Origin: Streptomyces sp. AC512_CC834
GTDB lineage: Bacteria > Actinomycetota > Actinomycetes > Streptomycetales > Streptomycetaceae
NCBI RefSeq assembly: GCF_019049325.1
Contig: NZ_JAGMUO010000104.1
Coordinates: forward strand, 48,356-112,355
DNA length: 64,000 bases
Direction of reading: 5' to 3'
Shown: piece after piece, positions 8,217 through 16,313 of the stretch
Numbering within the stretch: position 1 is the stretch's first letter
Layout: each line of letters opens with the position of its first letter
Program-made: the position numbers and the translations under genes
The notes under the pieces: generated by a model
Database searches by the model: none
What the model saw: the letters and a program-made list of their open reading frames with translations, nothing else
What the model was told of the DNA's origin: nothing

Positions 8217-10004
8217 GTGTCAGCGCTGGAGCCGGACGACCCGCGCTCCGTCGGGGAGTACCGGTTGCTGAGCCGGCTGGGCGCGGGTGGCATGGGCCGG
8301 GTCTTCCTCGGCCGTTCGCCGGGCGGGCGGCTCGTCGCGGTCAAGGTGGTGCACGCCGAGCTGCTGCGCAGGCCGGAGTTCCGCGACCGCTTCCGCCGCG
8401 AGGTCCAGGCCGCCCGGATGGTCAGCGGCGCCTTCACCGCCCCGGTCGTCGACGCCGACCCGGACGCGCCCCGGCCCTGGCTGGTCACCAGCTACATCGC
8501 CGGGCCCTCGCTGGAGCAGGCGGTCGCCGAGCGCGGCCCGTTCGACCCGCGGGCGGTGCTCGCGCTGGCGGCCGGGCTGGCCGAGGCGCTGGTGTCGATC
8601 CACGCCGCGCACCTCGTGCACCGCGACCTCAAGCCGTCCAACGTGCTGCTCGCCGAGGACGGGCCGCGCGTCATCGACTTCGGCATCGTCCGCAGTATCG
8701 ACGCCGACTCGATCACCGGCACCGGGCACATGGCCGGCTCCCCGGGATTCATGTCCCCCGAGCAGGTCAACGGGGACGCGGTCACCTGGGCCAGCGACGT
8801 CTTCTGCCTGGGCGCGGTGCTGGCCTTCGCGGCCACCGGCGCCAACCCCTTCGGCAGCGGCCCCACCCCCGCGCTGCTCTACCGCGTCGTGCACAGCGCC
8901 CCCGACGTGGACGCCGTCACCGCCCCGGACCTGCGCGCGCTGATCGCCGACTGCCTCGACAAGGACCCGGCCCGCCGTCCGGCCCCGCGCGAGATCCTCG
9001 CCCGCATCGGCCCGCTGGGCGGCGAGAGCACGACGGCCCTGCCGCACGCCGGCCAGTGGACACCGGCCGCCCGCCCGACCCACGCGGACGCCGTACCCAC
9101 CATGGTCGTCCCGGTTCCCGCGCCGACCCACCCGCACACCCGGGTCGACGGCACACGGCCGCCGACGCCCGCACCGGCGGACGTACGCCCGACGGCGACG
9201 GGGCCGGGGATGGGGATGGGTGGCCGTGGGGGCGGTGGCCGAGGGAGCCGGCGGGCCTTCCTGTTCTCCGGGGCGGGCGCCCTCGCCGCGCTCGGCGTCG
9301 GAACGGGGTTCTGGCTCAACCGCCCCGCCGACTCGGACGCGTCGGACGGCACCGCACCCTCGCCGTCGCCCTCCGCCACGAAGCCGAAGCCCGCGGGACC
9401 CGTCGGGCGCTGGCCCCTCAACGAGTCCTCCGGCCAGGTCGCGCGGGACATCGCCGGCGGACACGACGGCACCGCGACCCGCGTCACCTGGCAGCCCGCC
9501 GGACCAGGAGCCACCTTCGACGGGACCGGCAGCCAGATCGTGACCGAAGGGCCGGTGCTGAGGACCGGAGCGGGGCGCAGCTTCACCGTCGCCGCCTGGG
9601 TCCGCCTCTCCGCCGTGCCGGGCGCCTTCGCCACGGCCGTCAGCCAGGACAGCGCCACGGACAGCGGCTTCTACCTCCAGTACGCCGACACGGACAAGGG
9701 CTGGGCCTTCTCCCGCCCCGGCCGGCGCGCCGTCGGCCGCAGCGCGCCCGCCGCGAACGTGTGGACCCACCTGGCCGGCGTCTGCGACGGCCAGGCCCGC
9801 AAGCTGCACCTGTACGTCAACGGCGTCCAGGAAGCGGTCGTAGAGGACACCGACCCGGTCCCCTCCAACGGCGCGTTCGTCATCGGCCGGGCGTCCTTCG
9901 ACGGGCAGCCCCACGACTTCTTCCCCGGCACCATCCGGGACGTACGGGCCTTCGACCGTGCCCTGGCACCCGCCGGGATCAGGACGCTGGCCCGAACCGA
10001 CTGA
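8217..10004 (+). CDS. Membrane Ser/Thr protein kinase with C-terminal LamG-like domain
   Basis: The product has 595 residues. The kinase domain covers about residues 10-275: GAGGMGRVFLG, VAVKVV, HRDLKPSNVLL, DFG, and an activation loop with GSPGFMSPEQ. A Pro-rich juxtamembrane region follows. One hydrophobic segment near residue 350 is preceded by RR (RRAFLFSGAGALAALGVG). The extracytoplasmic part (about 395-590) has GRWPLNESSG...ARDIAGGHDGTA and YVNGVQEA, typical of a concanavalin A/LamG-3 sandwich that may bind polysaccharide. GTG 8217 has GGGAGG just upstream; a longer frame begins at 8154. Confidence 0.88.
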   Translation: MSALEPDDPRSVGEYRLLSRLGAGGMGRVFLGRSPGGRLVAVKVVHAELLRRPEFRDRFRREVQAARMVSGAFTAPVVDADPDAPRPWLVTSYIAGPSLEQAVAERGPFDPRAVLALAAGLAEALVSIHAAHLVHRDLKPSNVLLAEDGPRVIDFGIVRSIDADSITGTGHMAGSPGFMSPEQVNGDAVTWASDVFCLGAVLAFAATGANPFGSGPTPALLYRVVHSAPDVDAVTAPDLRALIADCLDKDPARRPAPREILARIGPLGGESTTALPHAGQWTPAARPTHADAVPTMVVPVPAPTHPHTRVDGTRPPTPAPADVRPTATGPGMGMGGRGGGGRGSRRAFLFSGAGALAALGVGTGFWLNRPADSDASDGTAPSPSPSATKPKPAGPVGRWPLNESSGQVARDIAGGHDGTATRVTWQPAGPGATFDGTGSQIVTEGPVLRTGAGRSFTVAAWVRLSAVPGAFATAVSQDSATDSGFYLQYADTDKGWAFSRPGRRAVGRSAPAANVWTHLAGVCDGQARKLHLYVNGVQEAVVEDTDPVPSNGAFVIGRASFDGQPHDFFPGTIRDVRAFDRALAPAGIRTLARTD

Positions 10005-10161
10005 CGGCTGACGGCTGACGACTGGCGGCTGACGACTGACGGGCTCTCACCTGGCGTTCACCGCACCGTACTTGGGACAGGCGTGCTAAAGATGTACCTT
10101 CCCGGGAGCGGGCCGTGACGGCCCACCCCGGGCTCGCGGAAGCCGGTGAACGGGGAGAGAG

Positions 10162-12078
10162 TTGAGCGGGGAAACCGGATTCGGTCTCACGGGCAGTGGC
10201 GCCGAACCCTTGGAGGACGACGACCCGCGCCGGATCGGAGCGATCCCGCTGCTGGGCCGGCTCGGAGCCGGCGGCATGGGCCGCGTCTATCTCGGCGTCC
10301 ACGAAGGCCGGTACGCGGCCGTCAAGCAGGTACTGCCGTCGGTCGCCGGGGAGGACAAGGACTTCCTGCGCCGCTTCGGACACGAGCTGGACAACCTCTC
10401 CCGGCTGCCCTCCGACGCCACCGCGCCGCTGCTCGCGGGGGACCGGGACGCCGGCCCGCCGTGGTTCGCCACCGCGTACGTGCCCGGCATCACGCTGCGC
10501 GAGGCCGTCGACCTGCACGGGCCGCTGCCCGCCGAGGCGCTGTGGCTCATCCTGCGGGAGGCCGCCACCGGACTCGCGGCGGTGCACGCCCTGGACATGG
10601 TCCACCGCGACCTCAAACCGTCCAACGCCATGCTCACCCTCGACGGCCTCACCCTCATCGACTTCGGCGTCGCCCGGGCCGCCGAGCAGAGCCAGGTGAC
10701 CAGGACCGGCATGGTGGTGGGTACGCCCGCCTACATGTCGCCCGAACAGGCCTCCGGGAAGCGGGCGTCGAGCGGCGTCGTAGACGTCTTCGCACTGGGC
10801 TCGCTGATCGCCTATGCGGCGTCCGGCCGCCCGCCCTTCGGCGACGAGTCCGGGCACGCCGTGCTGTACCGCATCGTGCACGAGGACCCCGACCTCCAGC
10901 CGCTGCGGGATCTGGACCCCGAACTCGCAGACGTCGTCGCGTCCTGCCTCGACAAGGACCACGAGGGCCGGCCGACCGCCGCCGAACTCGTCGAACGCGC
11001 CTCGGGACACGGCCCGTCGGCCGCGCCCCTGTGGCCGCGGGCCATCACCGAGCGGCTCTCCGAGCGGGCCGCCTTCGCGGCACGCCCACCGGAGCCGGAA
11101 GCCCTGGACCTCGCGCTGCTCGGCCCCGCGACGAAGCCGGACCTGAAGCCGGACCTGAAGCCGGTCCCGGAGGCAGACCCGAAGCCGAAACCGGACCCGG
11201 CCGCAGAACCGCGGACGGAGCCGGAGAAGGAGCCGGATAAGGAGTCGGAGAAGTCGGCCAAGCCCGAGAAGGCGGCGGCCAAGCCCGAGAAGGCGGGCAA
11301 AGAGCGCCGCCGCCGCATCCTGCCGGTATTTGTCCCCGTCGTGGTCGTCGCGACGGGAACGACCCTCGCCTTCCAACTCCTGCCCCACGTCACCGACTCC
11401 GGCGACGCCACGGGAGCCGGCCCCTCCTCGTCCGTCACGGTCTCCGCGACCACGACGCCGTCGGGTACCGCCGGTGGCTCCGCGAAGCCGTCACCGTCAC
11501 CGTCCACCAGCGCGTCCACCGCGAAGGAGCCGGAGTCGGAGGCGAAGGAGTCGGCGACCGCGACCGGAGCGGCGGGCGCGGGCGCGGGCTCGGGCTCGGA
11601 CGCGGACGACACGGCCGCGAAGGACGAAGACGGCGCGGGCACCGATTCCGGCGGCAGCGGCAGTGGAGCCGGGGGCGGAGACGGGAGCGGAGCCGGGGGC
11701 GACTCGTCGGGCACGGCGCCCAAGCCTCCCTCGACGGGCGGCTTCACCCTGCGCAACGCGTCGCACGGGCAGTGCCTCAACGGCACCGGCAACTCCTACT
11801 ACGGCAACGTCGGCCTGGGCTCCTGCGACGACGCGCAGGCCGCCTGGAGTCTCCAGGGCGCTCACGTGGTGCACAAGGACATCGGCAACTGCCTGAGCAC
11901 CTACGGTGCGCTCCACCTCCAGACCTGCGGGGCGGACCGCCAGAACTGGCGCCTCGGTTCCGGCGACGCCGTCGTCAACACGGACACGGGAAAGTGTCTG
12001 GAGGCATCGACGTCCGGCACCCTCCTGATGCGGACGTGCACGGGCACGGCGGCCCAGCGCTGGACCCGGTCGGCCTAG
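10162..12078 (+). CDS. Membrane Ser/Thr protein kinase with C-terminal ricin-like beta-trefoil
   Basis: The product has 638 residues and is a paralogue of the kinase at 2528. They share near-identical starts (GSGAEPLEDDDPR) and kinase cores: GAGGMGRVYLG, AAVKQ, HRDLKPSN, DFG, GTPAYMSPEQ. After the kinase come a Lys/Glu/Pro-rich segment, a transmembrane helix at about 384-408, and an Ala/Ser/Gly linker. The C-terminus is a Cys-rich trefoil (about 526-638) with QAAWSLQ, RQNWRL and AQRWTR as QxW-type repeats. The start is TTG 10162 with GGGGAGAG upstream. A short tandem CTGACGGCTGACGACTG region lies before the gene. It has no TTA codon, unlike its paralogue. Confidence 0.88.
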   Translation: MSGETGFGLTGSGAEPLEDDDPRRIGAIPLLGRLGAGGMGRVYLGVHEGRYAAVKQVLPSVAGEDKDFLRRFGHELDNLSRLPSDATAPLLAGDRDAGPPWFATAYVPGITLREAVDLHGPLPAEALWLILREAATGLAAVHALDMVHRDLKPSNAMLTLDGLTLIDFGVARAAEQSQVTRTGMVVGTPAYMSPEQASGKRASSGVVDVFALGSLIAYAASGRPPFGDESGHAVLYRIVHEDPDLQPLRDLDPELADVVASCLDKDHEGRPTAAELVERASGHGPSAAPLWPRAITERLSERAAFAARPPEPEALDLALLGPATKPDLKPDLKPVPEADPKPKPDPAAEPRTEPEKEPDKESEKSAKPEKAAAKPEKAGKERRRRILPVFVPVVVVATGTTLAFQLLPHVTDSGDATGAGPSSSVTVSATTTPSGTAGGSAKPSPSPSTSASTAKEPESEAKESATATGAAGAGAGSGSDADDTAAKDEDGAGTDSGGSGSGAGGGDGSGAGGDSSGTAPKPPSTGGFTLRNASHGQCLNGTGNSYYGNVGLGSCDDAQAAWSLQGAHVVHKDIGNCLSTYGALHLQTCGADRQNWRLGSGDAVVNTDTGKCLEASTSGTLLMRTCTGTAAQRWTRSA

Positions 12079-12096
12079 TCCTTGCCGCCCGGACGG

Positions 12097-12423
12097 CTAC
12101 TCCTTCTCCTCGTCCTTCTCCTCATCCTTCTTGTCGTCCTTCTCGTCGTCCTTGTCCAGGGACTTCAGGAAGTCGGGGTTGTCGTCCGGCGCCACCCACT
12201 GCCCCCGTCCGCCGCCGCCCTGCCAGGGCGACGTGCCCGCCGGCTGCCGCTTCTTGCCGGCGATGATCCAGGAGATCGAACCCACCAGCGGGAAGAGCAG
12301 CACGAGGATCGCCCACAGCGGCTTGGGCATGTGGCGGATGTCGGCGTCCTTCGTGCCGATGCAGTCGATGAACGCGTAGACGCTCAACGCCAGTGGAACG
12401 AGGAACATCAGCACCCGGAGCAT
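12097..12423 (-). CDS. PLDc_N-type small membrane protein with acidic/basic tail
   Basis: The product has 108 residues. Two transmembrane helices (LRVLMFLVPLALSVYAFIDCI and PLWAILVLLFPLVGSISWIIAG) followed by a K-R stop-transfer match the phospholipase D nuclease N-terminal (PLDc_N) family. The C-terminus is a low-complexity Lys/Asp/Glu run. The gene is convergent with the second lectin-type kinase and divergent from mqnL. Function unknown. Confidence 0.8.
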   Translation of the reverse strand: MLRVLMFLVPLALSVYAFIDCIGTKDADIRHMPKPLWAILVLLFPLVGSISWIIAGKKRQPAGTSPWQGGGGRGQWVAPDDNPDFLKSLDKDDEKDDKKDEEKDEEKE

Positions 12424-12513
12424 GGGGCCTCTCCAGCGGGAAGCTAGGGGGTGGGGACGCGTCATGGCCCCCAGGTACAGGGCCAGGGTAGCCGCTCGGG
12501 GATACTGGACGGC

Positions 12514-13971
12514 ATGGCTTACGACGATCTTCGCTCCCTGCTCAGGGCGCTGGAGCGCGAGGGCGACCTCAAGCGCATCAAGGCCGAGGTGGACCCGTAC
12601 CTGGAGGTCGGGGAGATCGTCGACCGGGTGAACAAGGCCGGCGGTCCCGCCCTGCTCTTCGAGAACGTGAAGGGCTCCGACATGCCCCTCGCGATGAACG
12701 TCTTCGGAACCGACCGGCGCCTGCTCAAGGCCCTCGGCCTGAAGTCGTACGCCGACATCTCGGACAAGATCGGCGGACTGCTGCGCCCCGAGCTGCCGCA
12801 GGGCTTCGTCGGCATGCGCGAGGCCTTCGGCAAGCTCGGCACGATGGCGCACGTACCGCCGAAGAAGGTGAAGCCGGGCAGCGCGCCCGTCCAGGAGACC
12901 GTCCTCACCGGCGACGACGTGGACCTGGACCGGCTCCCCGCGCTCTTCACCTGGCCGGACGACGGCGGCTCCTTCTTCAACCTGGGCCTCACCCACACGA
13001 AGGACCCGGAGACGGGCATCCGCAACCTGGGCCTGTACCGCCTCCAGCGCCACGACAGGCGCACCATCGGCATGCACTGGCAGATCCACAAGGACAGCCG
13101 CAACCACTACCAGGTCGCCGCCCGACGCGGCGAGCGCCTGCCGGTCGCCATCGCCTTCGGCTGCCCGCCCGCCGTGACCTACGCCTCCACCGCACCCCTC
13201 CCCGGCGACATCGACGAGTACCTGTTCGCCGGGTTCCTGCAGGGCAAGCGGATCGAGATGGTCGACTGCAAGACGGTCCCGCTCCAGGTCCCGGCGCAGG
13301 CGGAGGTCGTCATCGAGGGCTGGCTGGAGCCCGGCGAGATGCTTCCCGAGGGTCCGTTCGGCGACCACACCGGCTTCTACACGCCGCAGGAGCCGTTCCC
13401 CGCCCTGAAGATCGACTGCGTGACGATGCGGAAGCGCCCGCTGCTCCAGTCGATCGTGGTCGGCCGCCCGCCGACGGAGGACGGGCCGCTCGGCCGGGCC
13501 ACGGAGCGCTTCTTCCTCCCGCTCCTCAAGATCATCGTGCCGGACATCGTGGACTACCACCTCCCCGAGGCCGGCGGCTTCCACAACTGCGCGATCGTCT
13601 CGATCGACAAGAAGTACCCCAAGCACGCCCAGAAGGTGATGCACGCCATCTGGGGCGCGCACATGATGTCCCTGACCAAGCTGATCGTGGTCGTCGACTC
13701 CGACTGCGACGTCCACGACCTGCACGAGGTCGCCTGGCGCGCGCTCGGCAACACCGACTACGGCCGTGACCTCACCGTCGTCGAAGGCCCGGTCGACCAC
13801 CTCGACCACGCCTCCTACCAGCAGTTCTGGGGCGGCAAGGCGGGCATCGACGCGACGCGGAAACTGCCCGAGGAGGGGTACACGCGCGACGGGGGCTGGC
13901 CGGACATGGTGCTGTCCGACCCGGATACGGCGGCGAAGGTCGACCGCCGCTGGAAGGAGTACGGACTGTGA
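12514..13971 (+). CDS. mqnL: UbiD-family decarboxylase of the futalosine menaquinone pathway
   Basis: The product has 485 residues, the usual length for UbiD-type decarboxylases. Start MAYDDLRSLLRALEREGDLKRI, the conserved LLFENVKG, and the segment EGPFGDHTGFY with the catalytic Glu are typical. It is expected to remove the carboxyl group of the prenylated 6-carboxy-1,4-dihydroxynaphthoate using prenylated FMN. It begins a tight operon: its stop overlaps the GTG of the prenyltransferase, and a UbiX homologue follows. ATG 12514 matches the family start; longer frames lack a ribosome site. The symbol follows the S. coelicolor assignment as I recall it. Confidence 0.85.
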   Translation: MAYDDLRSLLRALEREGDLKRIKAEVDPYLEVGEIVDRVNKAGGPALLFENVKGSDMPLAMNVFGTDRRLLKALGLKSYADISDKIGGLLRPELPQGFVGMREAFGKLGTMAHVPPKKVKPGSAPVQETVLTGDDVDLDRLPALFTWPDDGGSFFNLGLTHTKDPETGIRNLGLYRLQRHDRRTIGMHWQIHKDSRNHYQVAARRGERLPVAIAFGCPPAVTYASTAPLPGDIDEYLFAGFLQGKRIEMVDCKTVPLQVPAQAEVVIEGWLEPGEMLPEGPFGDHTGFYTPQEPFPALKIDCVTMRKRPLLQSIVVGRPPTEDGPLGRATERFFLPLLKIIVPDIVDYHLPEAGGFHNCAIVSIDKKYPKHAQKVMHAIWGAHMMSLTKLIVVVDSDCDVHDLHEVAWRALGNTDYGRDLTVVEGPVDHLDHASYQQFWGGKAGIDATRKLPEEGYTRDGGWPDMVLSDPDTAAKVDRRWKEYGL

Positions 13972-14873
13972 CGTCGGCTTCCGCCGCCCTGCCGCAGCAG
14001 CCGGGGCGCACCAAGGCATTCCTGCGCCTGGTGATGATCGAGCACTCGGTGTTCGCGCTGCCCTTCGCCTACATCGCCGCGCTGACCGCGATGTACGAGT
14101 GGGACGCGAACATCCACTGGGGCCGGCTGCTCCTGGTCACCGTCGCCATGGTGGGCCTGCGCACCTTCGCGATGGCCGTCAACCGGATCATCGACCGCGA
14201 GATCGACGCCCGTAACCCGCGCACCGCCCACCGCGAGCTGGTCACCGGCGCCATGTCGGTCAAGCACGCCTGGACCGGCGCGCTGATCGCCCTCGTCGTC
14301 TTCCTCGGCGCGGCGGCCCTGCTCAACCCGCTCTGCCTGGCCCTCGCCCCCGTCGCGGTCGTGCCGATGGTGGTCTACCCCTACGGCAAGCGGTTCACGA
14401 ACTTCCCGCAGGCCATCCTCGGCCTCGCCCAGGCCATGGGCCCGATCGGCGGCTGGCTTGCCATCACCGGCGAATGGTCCTGGGACGCGGTGCTCCTCGG
14501 CCTCGCCGTCGGCATCTGGATCGGCGGCTTCGACCTGATCTACGCCTGCCAGGACGTCGAGACCGACCGGAAGGTCGGCGTCATGTCGGTCCCGGCCCGC
14601 TTCGGCATCCCGGCCGCGATCTGGGGCGCCCGCGCCTGCCACGCCATCACCACCGCCCTGTTCGTCTGGTACGCCGTCGCCACCGACGCCGGTGTCTTCT
14701 TCTGGCTCGGCCTGCTCATCGTCGCGGGCGCCTTCCTCTACGAGCACACCATCGTGCGCCCCACCGACCTGACCCGCCTCAACAGGGCGTTCTTCTCGGT
14801 CAACGGCTTCCTCGGTATCAGCCTCTTCGTGTGCGCGCTCATCGATCTACTGGTGCGTGGGCTCACGGTGTAG
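13968..14873 (+). CDS. mqnP: UbiA-family prenyltransferase for menaquinone biosynthesis
   Basis: The product has 301 residues with about eight or nine transmembrane helices. The two Asp-rich metal-diphosphate motifs are seen as NRIIDREIDARNPRT and DVETDRKVGVMSVPARFG. It transfers a polyprenyl chain to the naphthoate ring in the membrane before the UbiD-type decarboxylation. GTG 13968 overlaps the mqnL stop (GTGA), which indicates translational coupling. Its place between UbiD and UbiX homologues fixes the role in the futalosine pathway. Confidence 0.87.
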   Translation: MTSASAALPQQPGRTKAFLRLVMIEHSVFALPFAYIAALTAMYEWDANIHWGRLLLVTVAMVGLRTFAMAVNRIIDREIDARNPRTAHRELVTGAMSVKHAWTGALIALVVFLGAAALLNPLCLALAPVAVVPMVVYPYGKRFTNFPQAILGLAQAMGPIGGWLAITGEWSWDAVLLGLAVGIWIGGFDLIYACQDVETDRKVGVMSVPARFGIPAAIWGARACHAITTALFVWYAVATDAGVFFWLGLLIVAGAFLYEHTIVRPTDLTRLNRAFFSVNGFLGISLFVCALIDLLVRGLTV

Positions 14874-14925
14874 CTCCTTCAGGTGGCGTCGGCGGAACCG
14901 CCGTGTCCGCCCACTCGAAGGACTC

Positions 14926-14940
14926 GTCCGTTGAACGGAC
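14926..14940. repeat. 15-bp palindrome GTCCGTT-G-AACGGAC
   Basis: A perfect 7-bp inverted repeat around a single G lies between mqnP and mqnM. It could be a regulator site or part of a mini-terminator; no T-run follows. Confidence 0.35.
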
Positions 14941-14951
14941 CTTGATCGGTT

Positions 14952-14980
14952 CTGCTCCCCGCACCTGCGGGGATTGCTGT
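14952..14980. repeat. Solitary type I-E-like CRISPR repeat remnant (not an array)
   Basis: A 29-nt stretch has the stem CCCCGC-ACCT-GCGGGG followed by ATTG, preceded by CTGCT. This strongly resembles the actinobacterial type I-E repeat form. Only one copy is present and no cas gene is nearby, so it is not an array. It could equally be a hairpin in the mqnP-mqnM gap. Confidence 0.4.
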
Positions 14981-15013
14981 CCGGCCGCCCGACACGCACG
15001 GAGGGCGGCCGGA
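14980..15013. other. 11-bp hairpin upstream of mqnM
   Basis: TCCGGCCGCCC at 14980-14990 pairs with GGGCGGCCGGA at 15003-15013 (12-nt loop). It ends 12 bp before the GTG of mqnM. It may attenuate or terminate read-through from mqnP; there is no U tract. Confidence 0.45.
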
Positions 15014-15025
15014 TAGGCTCAAGAT

Positions 15026-15700
15026 GTGAACCCAGGAGAAACGCAGCGCGTGCCTTGGATCGTGGGGGTTTCCGGGGCATCCGGCACCCCGTACGCCGCC
15101 GCCGTGCTGCGCGCGCTGCTCGCCGCGGGCGAGAGCGTCGACCTGGTGGTCAGCCGGGCCTCGCGGCTCACCCTGCTCGACGAGACCGGCATCTCCTTCC
15201 GCGACGCCCACTGGCGGCACGACCTGCGCGAATGGCTGGCCCGCGGAGCCGACGGAAAGCCGGACACGTTCGACGCGGACGTCTCCGGCGTACGGCACTG
15301 GAGCGCGGGCGACCTCGCGGCCGGGCCGTCCTCGGGGTCGTACCCGACGAAGGGCATGCTGATCGTGCCCGCGTCGACGGCCTGCGTCGCGGGCGTCGCG
15401 CTCGGACTGTCGAAGGACCTGCTCCAGCGTGCGGCGAGCGTGACCCTCAAGGAGCGGCGCAGGCTGGTGGTGGCCGTACGGGAGACCCCGCTGGACGGCC
15501 GGACGCTGCGGCACCTGGTGACCCTGGACGACGCCGGCGCGAGCGTGGTGCCCGCCTCCCCGGCCTTCTACGCCGGGGCGACGCACATCCAGGACCTGGT
15601 GGACTTCGTCGCCGGACGCGTCCTCGACGCGGCGGGTGTCGGACACGACCTCTACCGCCGGTGGCGCGGCGACCTCGGCGGGGCACGCCCCACCACCTGA
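15026..15700 (+). CDS. mqnM: UbiX-family flavin prenyltransferase
   Basis: The product has 224 residues. The Rossmann-like FMN-binding start IVGVSGASGTPYAAAVLRAL, SRASRLTL, and the late LKERRRLVVAVRETPLD with PASPAFY are classical UbiX features. It makes prenylated FMN from FMN and dimethylallyl phosphate, the cofactor needed by the UbiD-type enzyme upstream. GTG 15026 starts the gene. The length is close to other actinobacterial UbiX proteins. Confidence 0.87.
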   Translation: MNPGETQRVPWIVGVSGASGTPYAAAVLRALLAAGESVDLVVSRASRLTLLDETGISFRDAHWRHDLREWLARGADGKPDTFDADVSGVRHWSAGDLAAGPSSGSYPTKGMLIVPASTACVAGVALGLSKDLLQRAASVTLKERRRLVVAVRETPLDGRTLRHLVTLDDAGASVVPASPAFYAGATHIQDLVDFVAGRVLDAAGVGHDLYRRWRGDLGGARPTT

Positions 15701-15752
15701 GCACCACGAGCACCACCAAGCACCACCTCCCCCCACACGTTTGTTACCCACA

Positions 15753-15779
15753 TCTTCAGAACTCTTCAGAATTCTTCAG
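15753..15779. promoter_or_regulatory. Three TCTTCAG boxes at 10-bp spacing upstream of the AsnC-type gene
   Basis: TCTTCAG occurs at 15753-15759, 15763-15769 and 15773-15779, one helical turn apart, with A/T-rich flanks in an otherwise GC-rich region. Phased repeats of this kind suit an Lrp/AsnC-type wrapping protein. The last box overlaps the upstream GTG candidate. Confidence 0.5.
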
Positions 15780-16255
15780 TGGAAGGCTTCGATCGCATGG
15801 ACGCGGTGGACAGGCAGCTCATCCAGGCCCTGAGGGAGAACGGCCGGGCCTCCTACGCGGAGCTGGGGCGCCTCGTCGGACTCTCGGGACCCAGCGTCAC
15901 CGACCGCATCAACCGGCTGGAGGCGGCCGGTGTCATCACCGGCTACCGGGCCACCGTGGACGCCGCCTCGCTCGGTCTCGGCGTCACCGCCCTGATCGGC
16001 GTATCGCTGTCCGACGCCGCCGACCACGAGGACGTGGCGCAGCGGATGCGGGAGCTGCGGGAGATCGAGGACTGCTGGTTCATCGCCGGCGACGACTCCT
16101 ACATGCTCAAGGTGCGCGCCGCCGACGTGGACGGCCTCGAGAGCATCATCCGCAGGCTCTCCGGCACGAAGGGCGTCTCCCGCACCCGTACCACCATCGT
16201 GCTCTCCACCAAGTGGGAGAACCGGGTGGGCGAGCTGCCGGAAGAGGTTCAGTAA
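15779..16255 (+). CDS. Lrp/AsnC family transcriptional regulator
   Basis: The product has 158 residues from GTG 15779, or 152 from ATG 15797, which follows GGAAGG and gives the typical MDAVDRQLIQAL start. The HTH is ASYAELGRLVGLSGPSVTDRINRLEAAGVI. The C-terminal RAM-type ligand domain has GDDSYMLKVRAADVDGLE and ends TTIVLSTKWENR. It lies between mqnM and mqnE on the same strand, so it may control menaquinone or amino-acid-linked genes; this is positional inference. The phased TCTTCAG boxes at its start suggest autoregulation. Confidence 0.87.
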   Translation: MEGFDRMDAVDRQLIQALRENGRASYAELGRLVGLSGPSVTDRINRLEAAGVITGYRATVDAASLGLGVTALIGVSLSDAADHEDVAQRMRELREIEDCWFIAGDDSYMLKVRAADVDGLESIIRRLSGTKGVSRTRTTIVLSTKWENRVGELPEEVQ

Positions 16256-16313
16256 GAGGTTCAGCAGTCGGGGCGCGTACGGTTTACGAGTCAGTCTCAG
16301 AAAGAGGTATCGC

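Noticed and set aside
14926..15013. Possible CRISPR array in the mqnP-mqnM gap
   Set aside because: Only one repeat-like unit is present, so it is listed as a solitary remnant.
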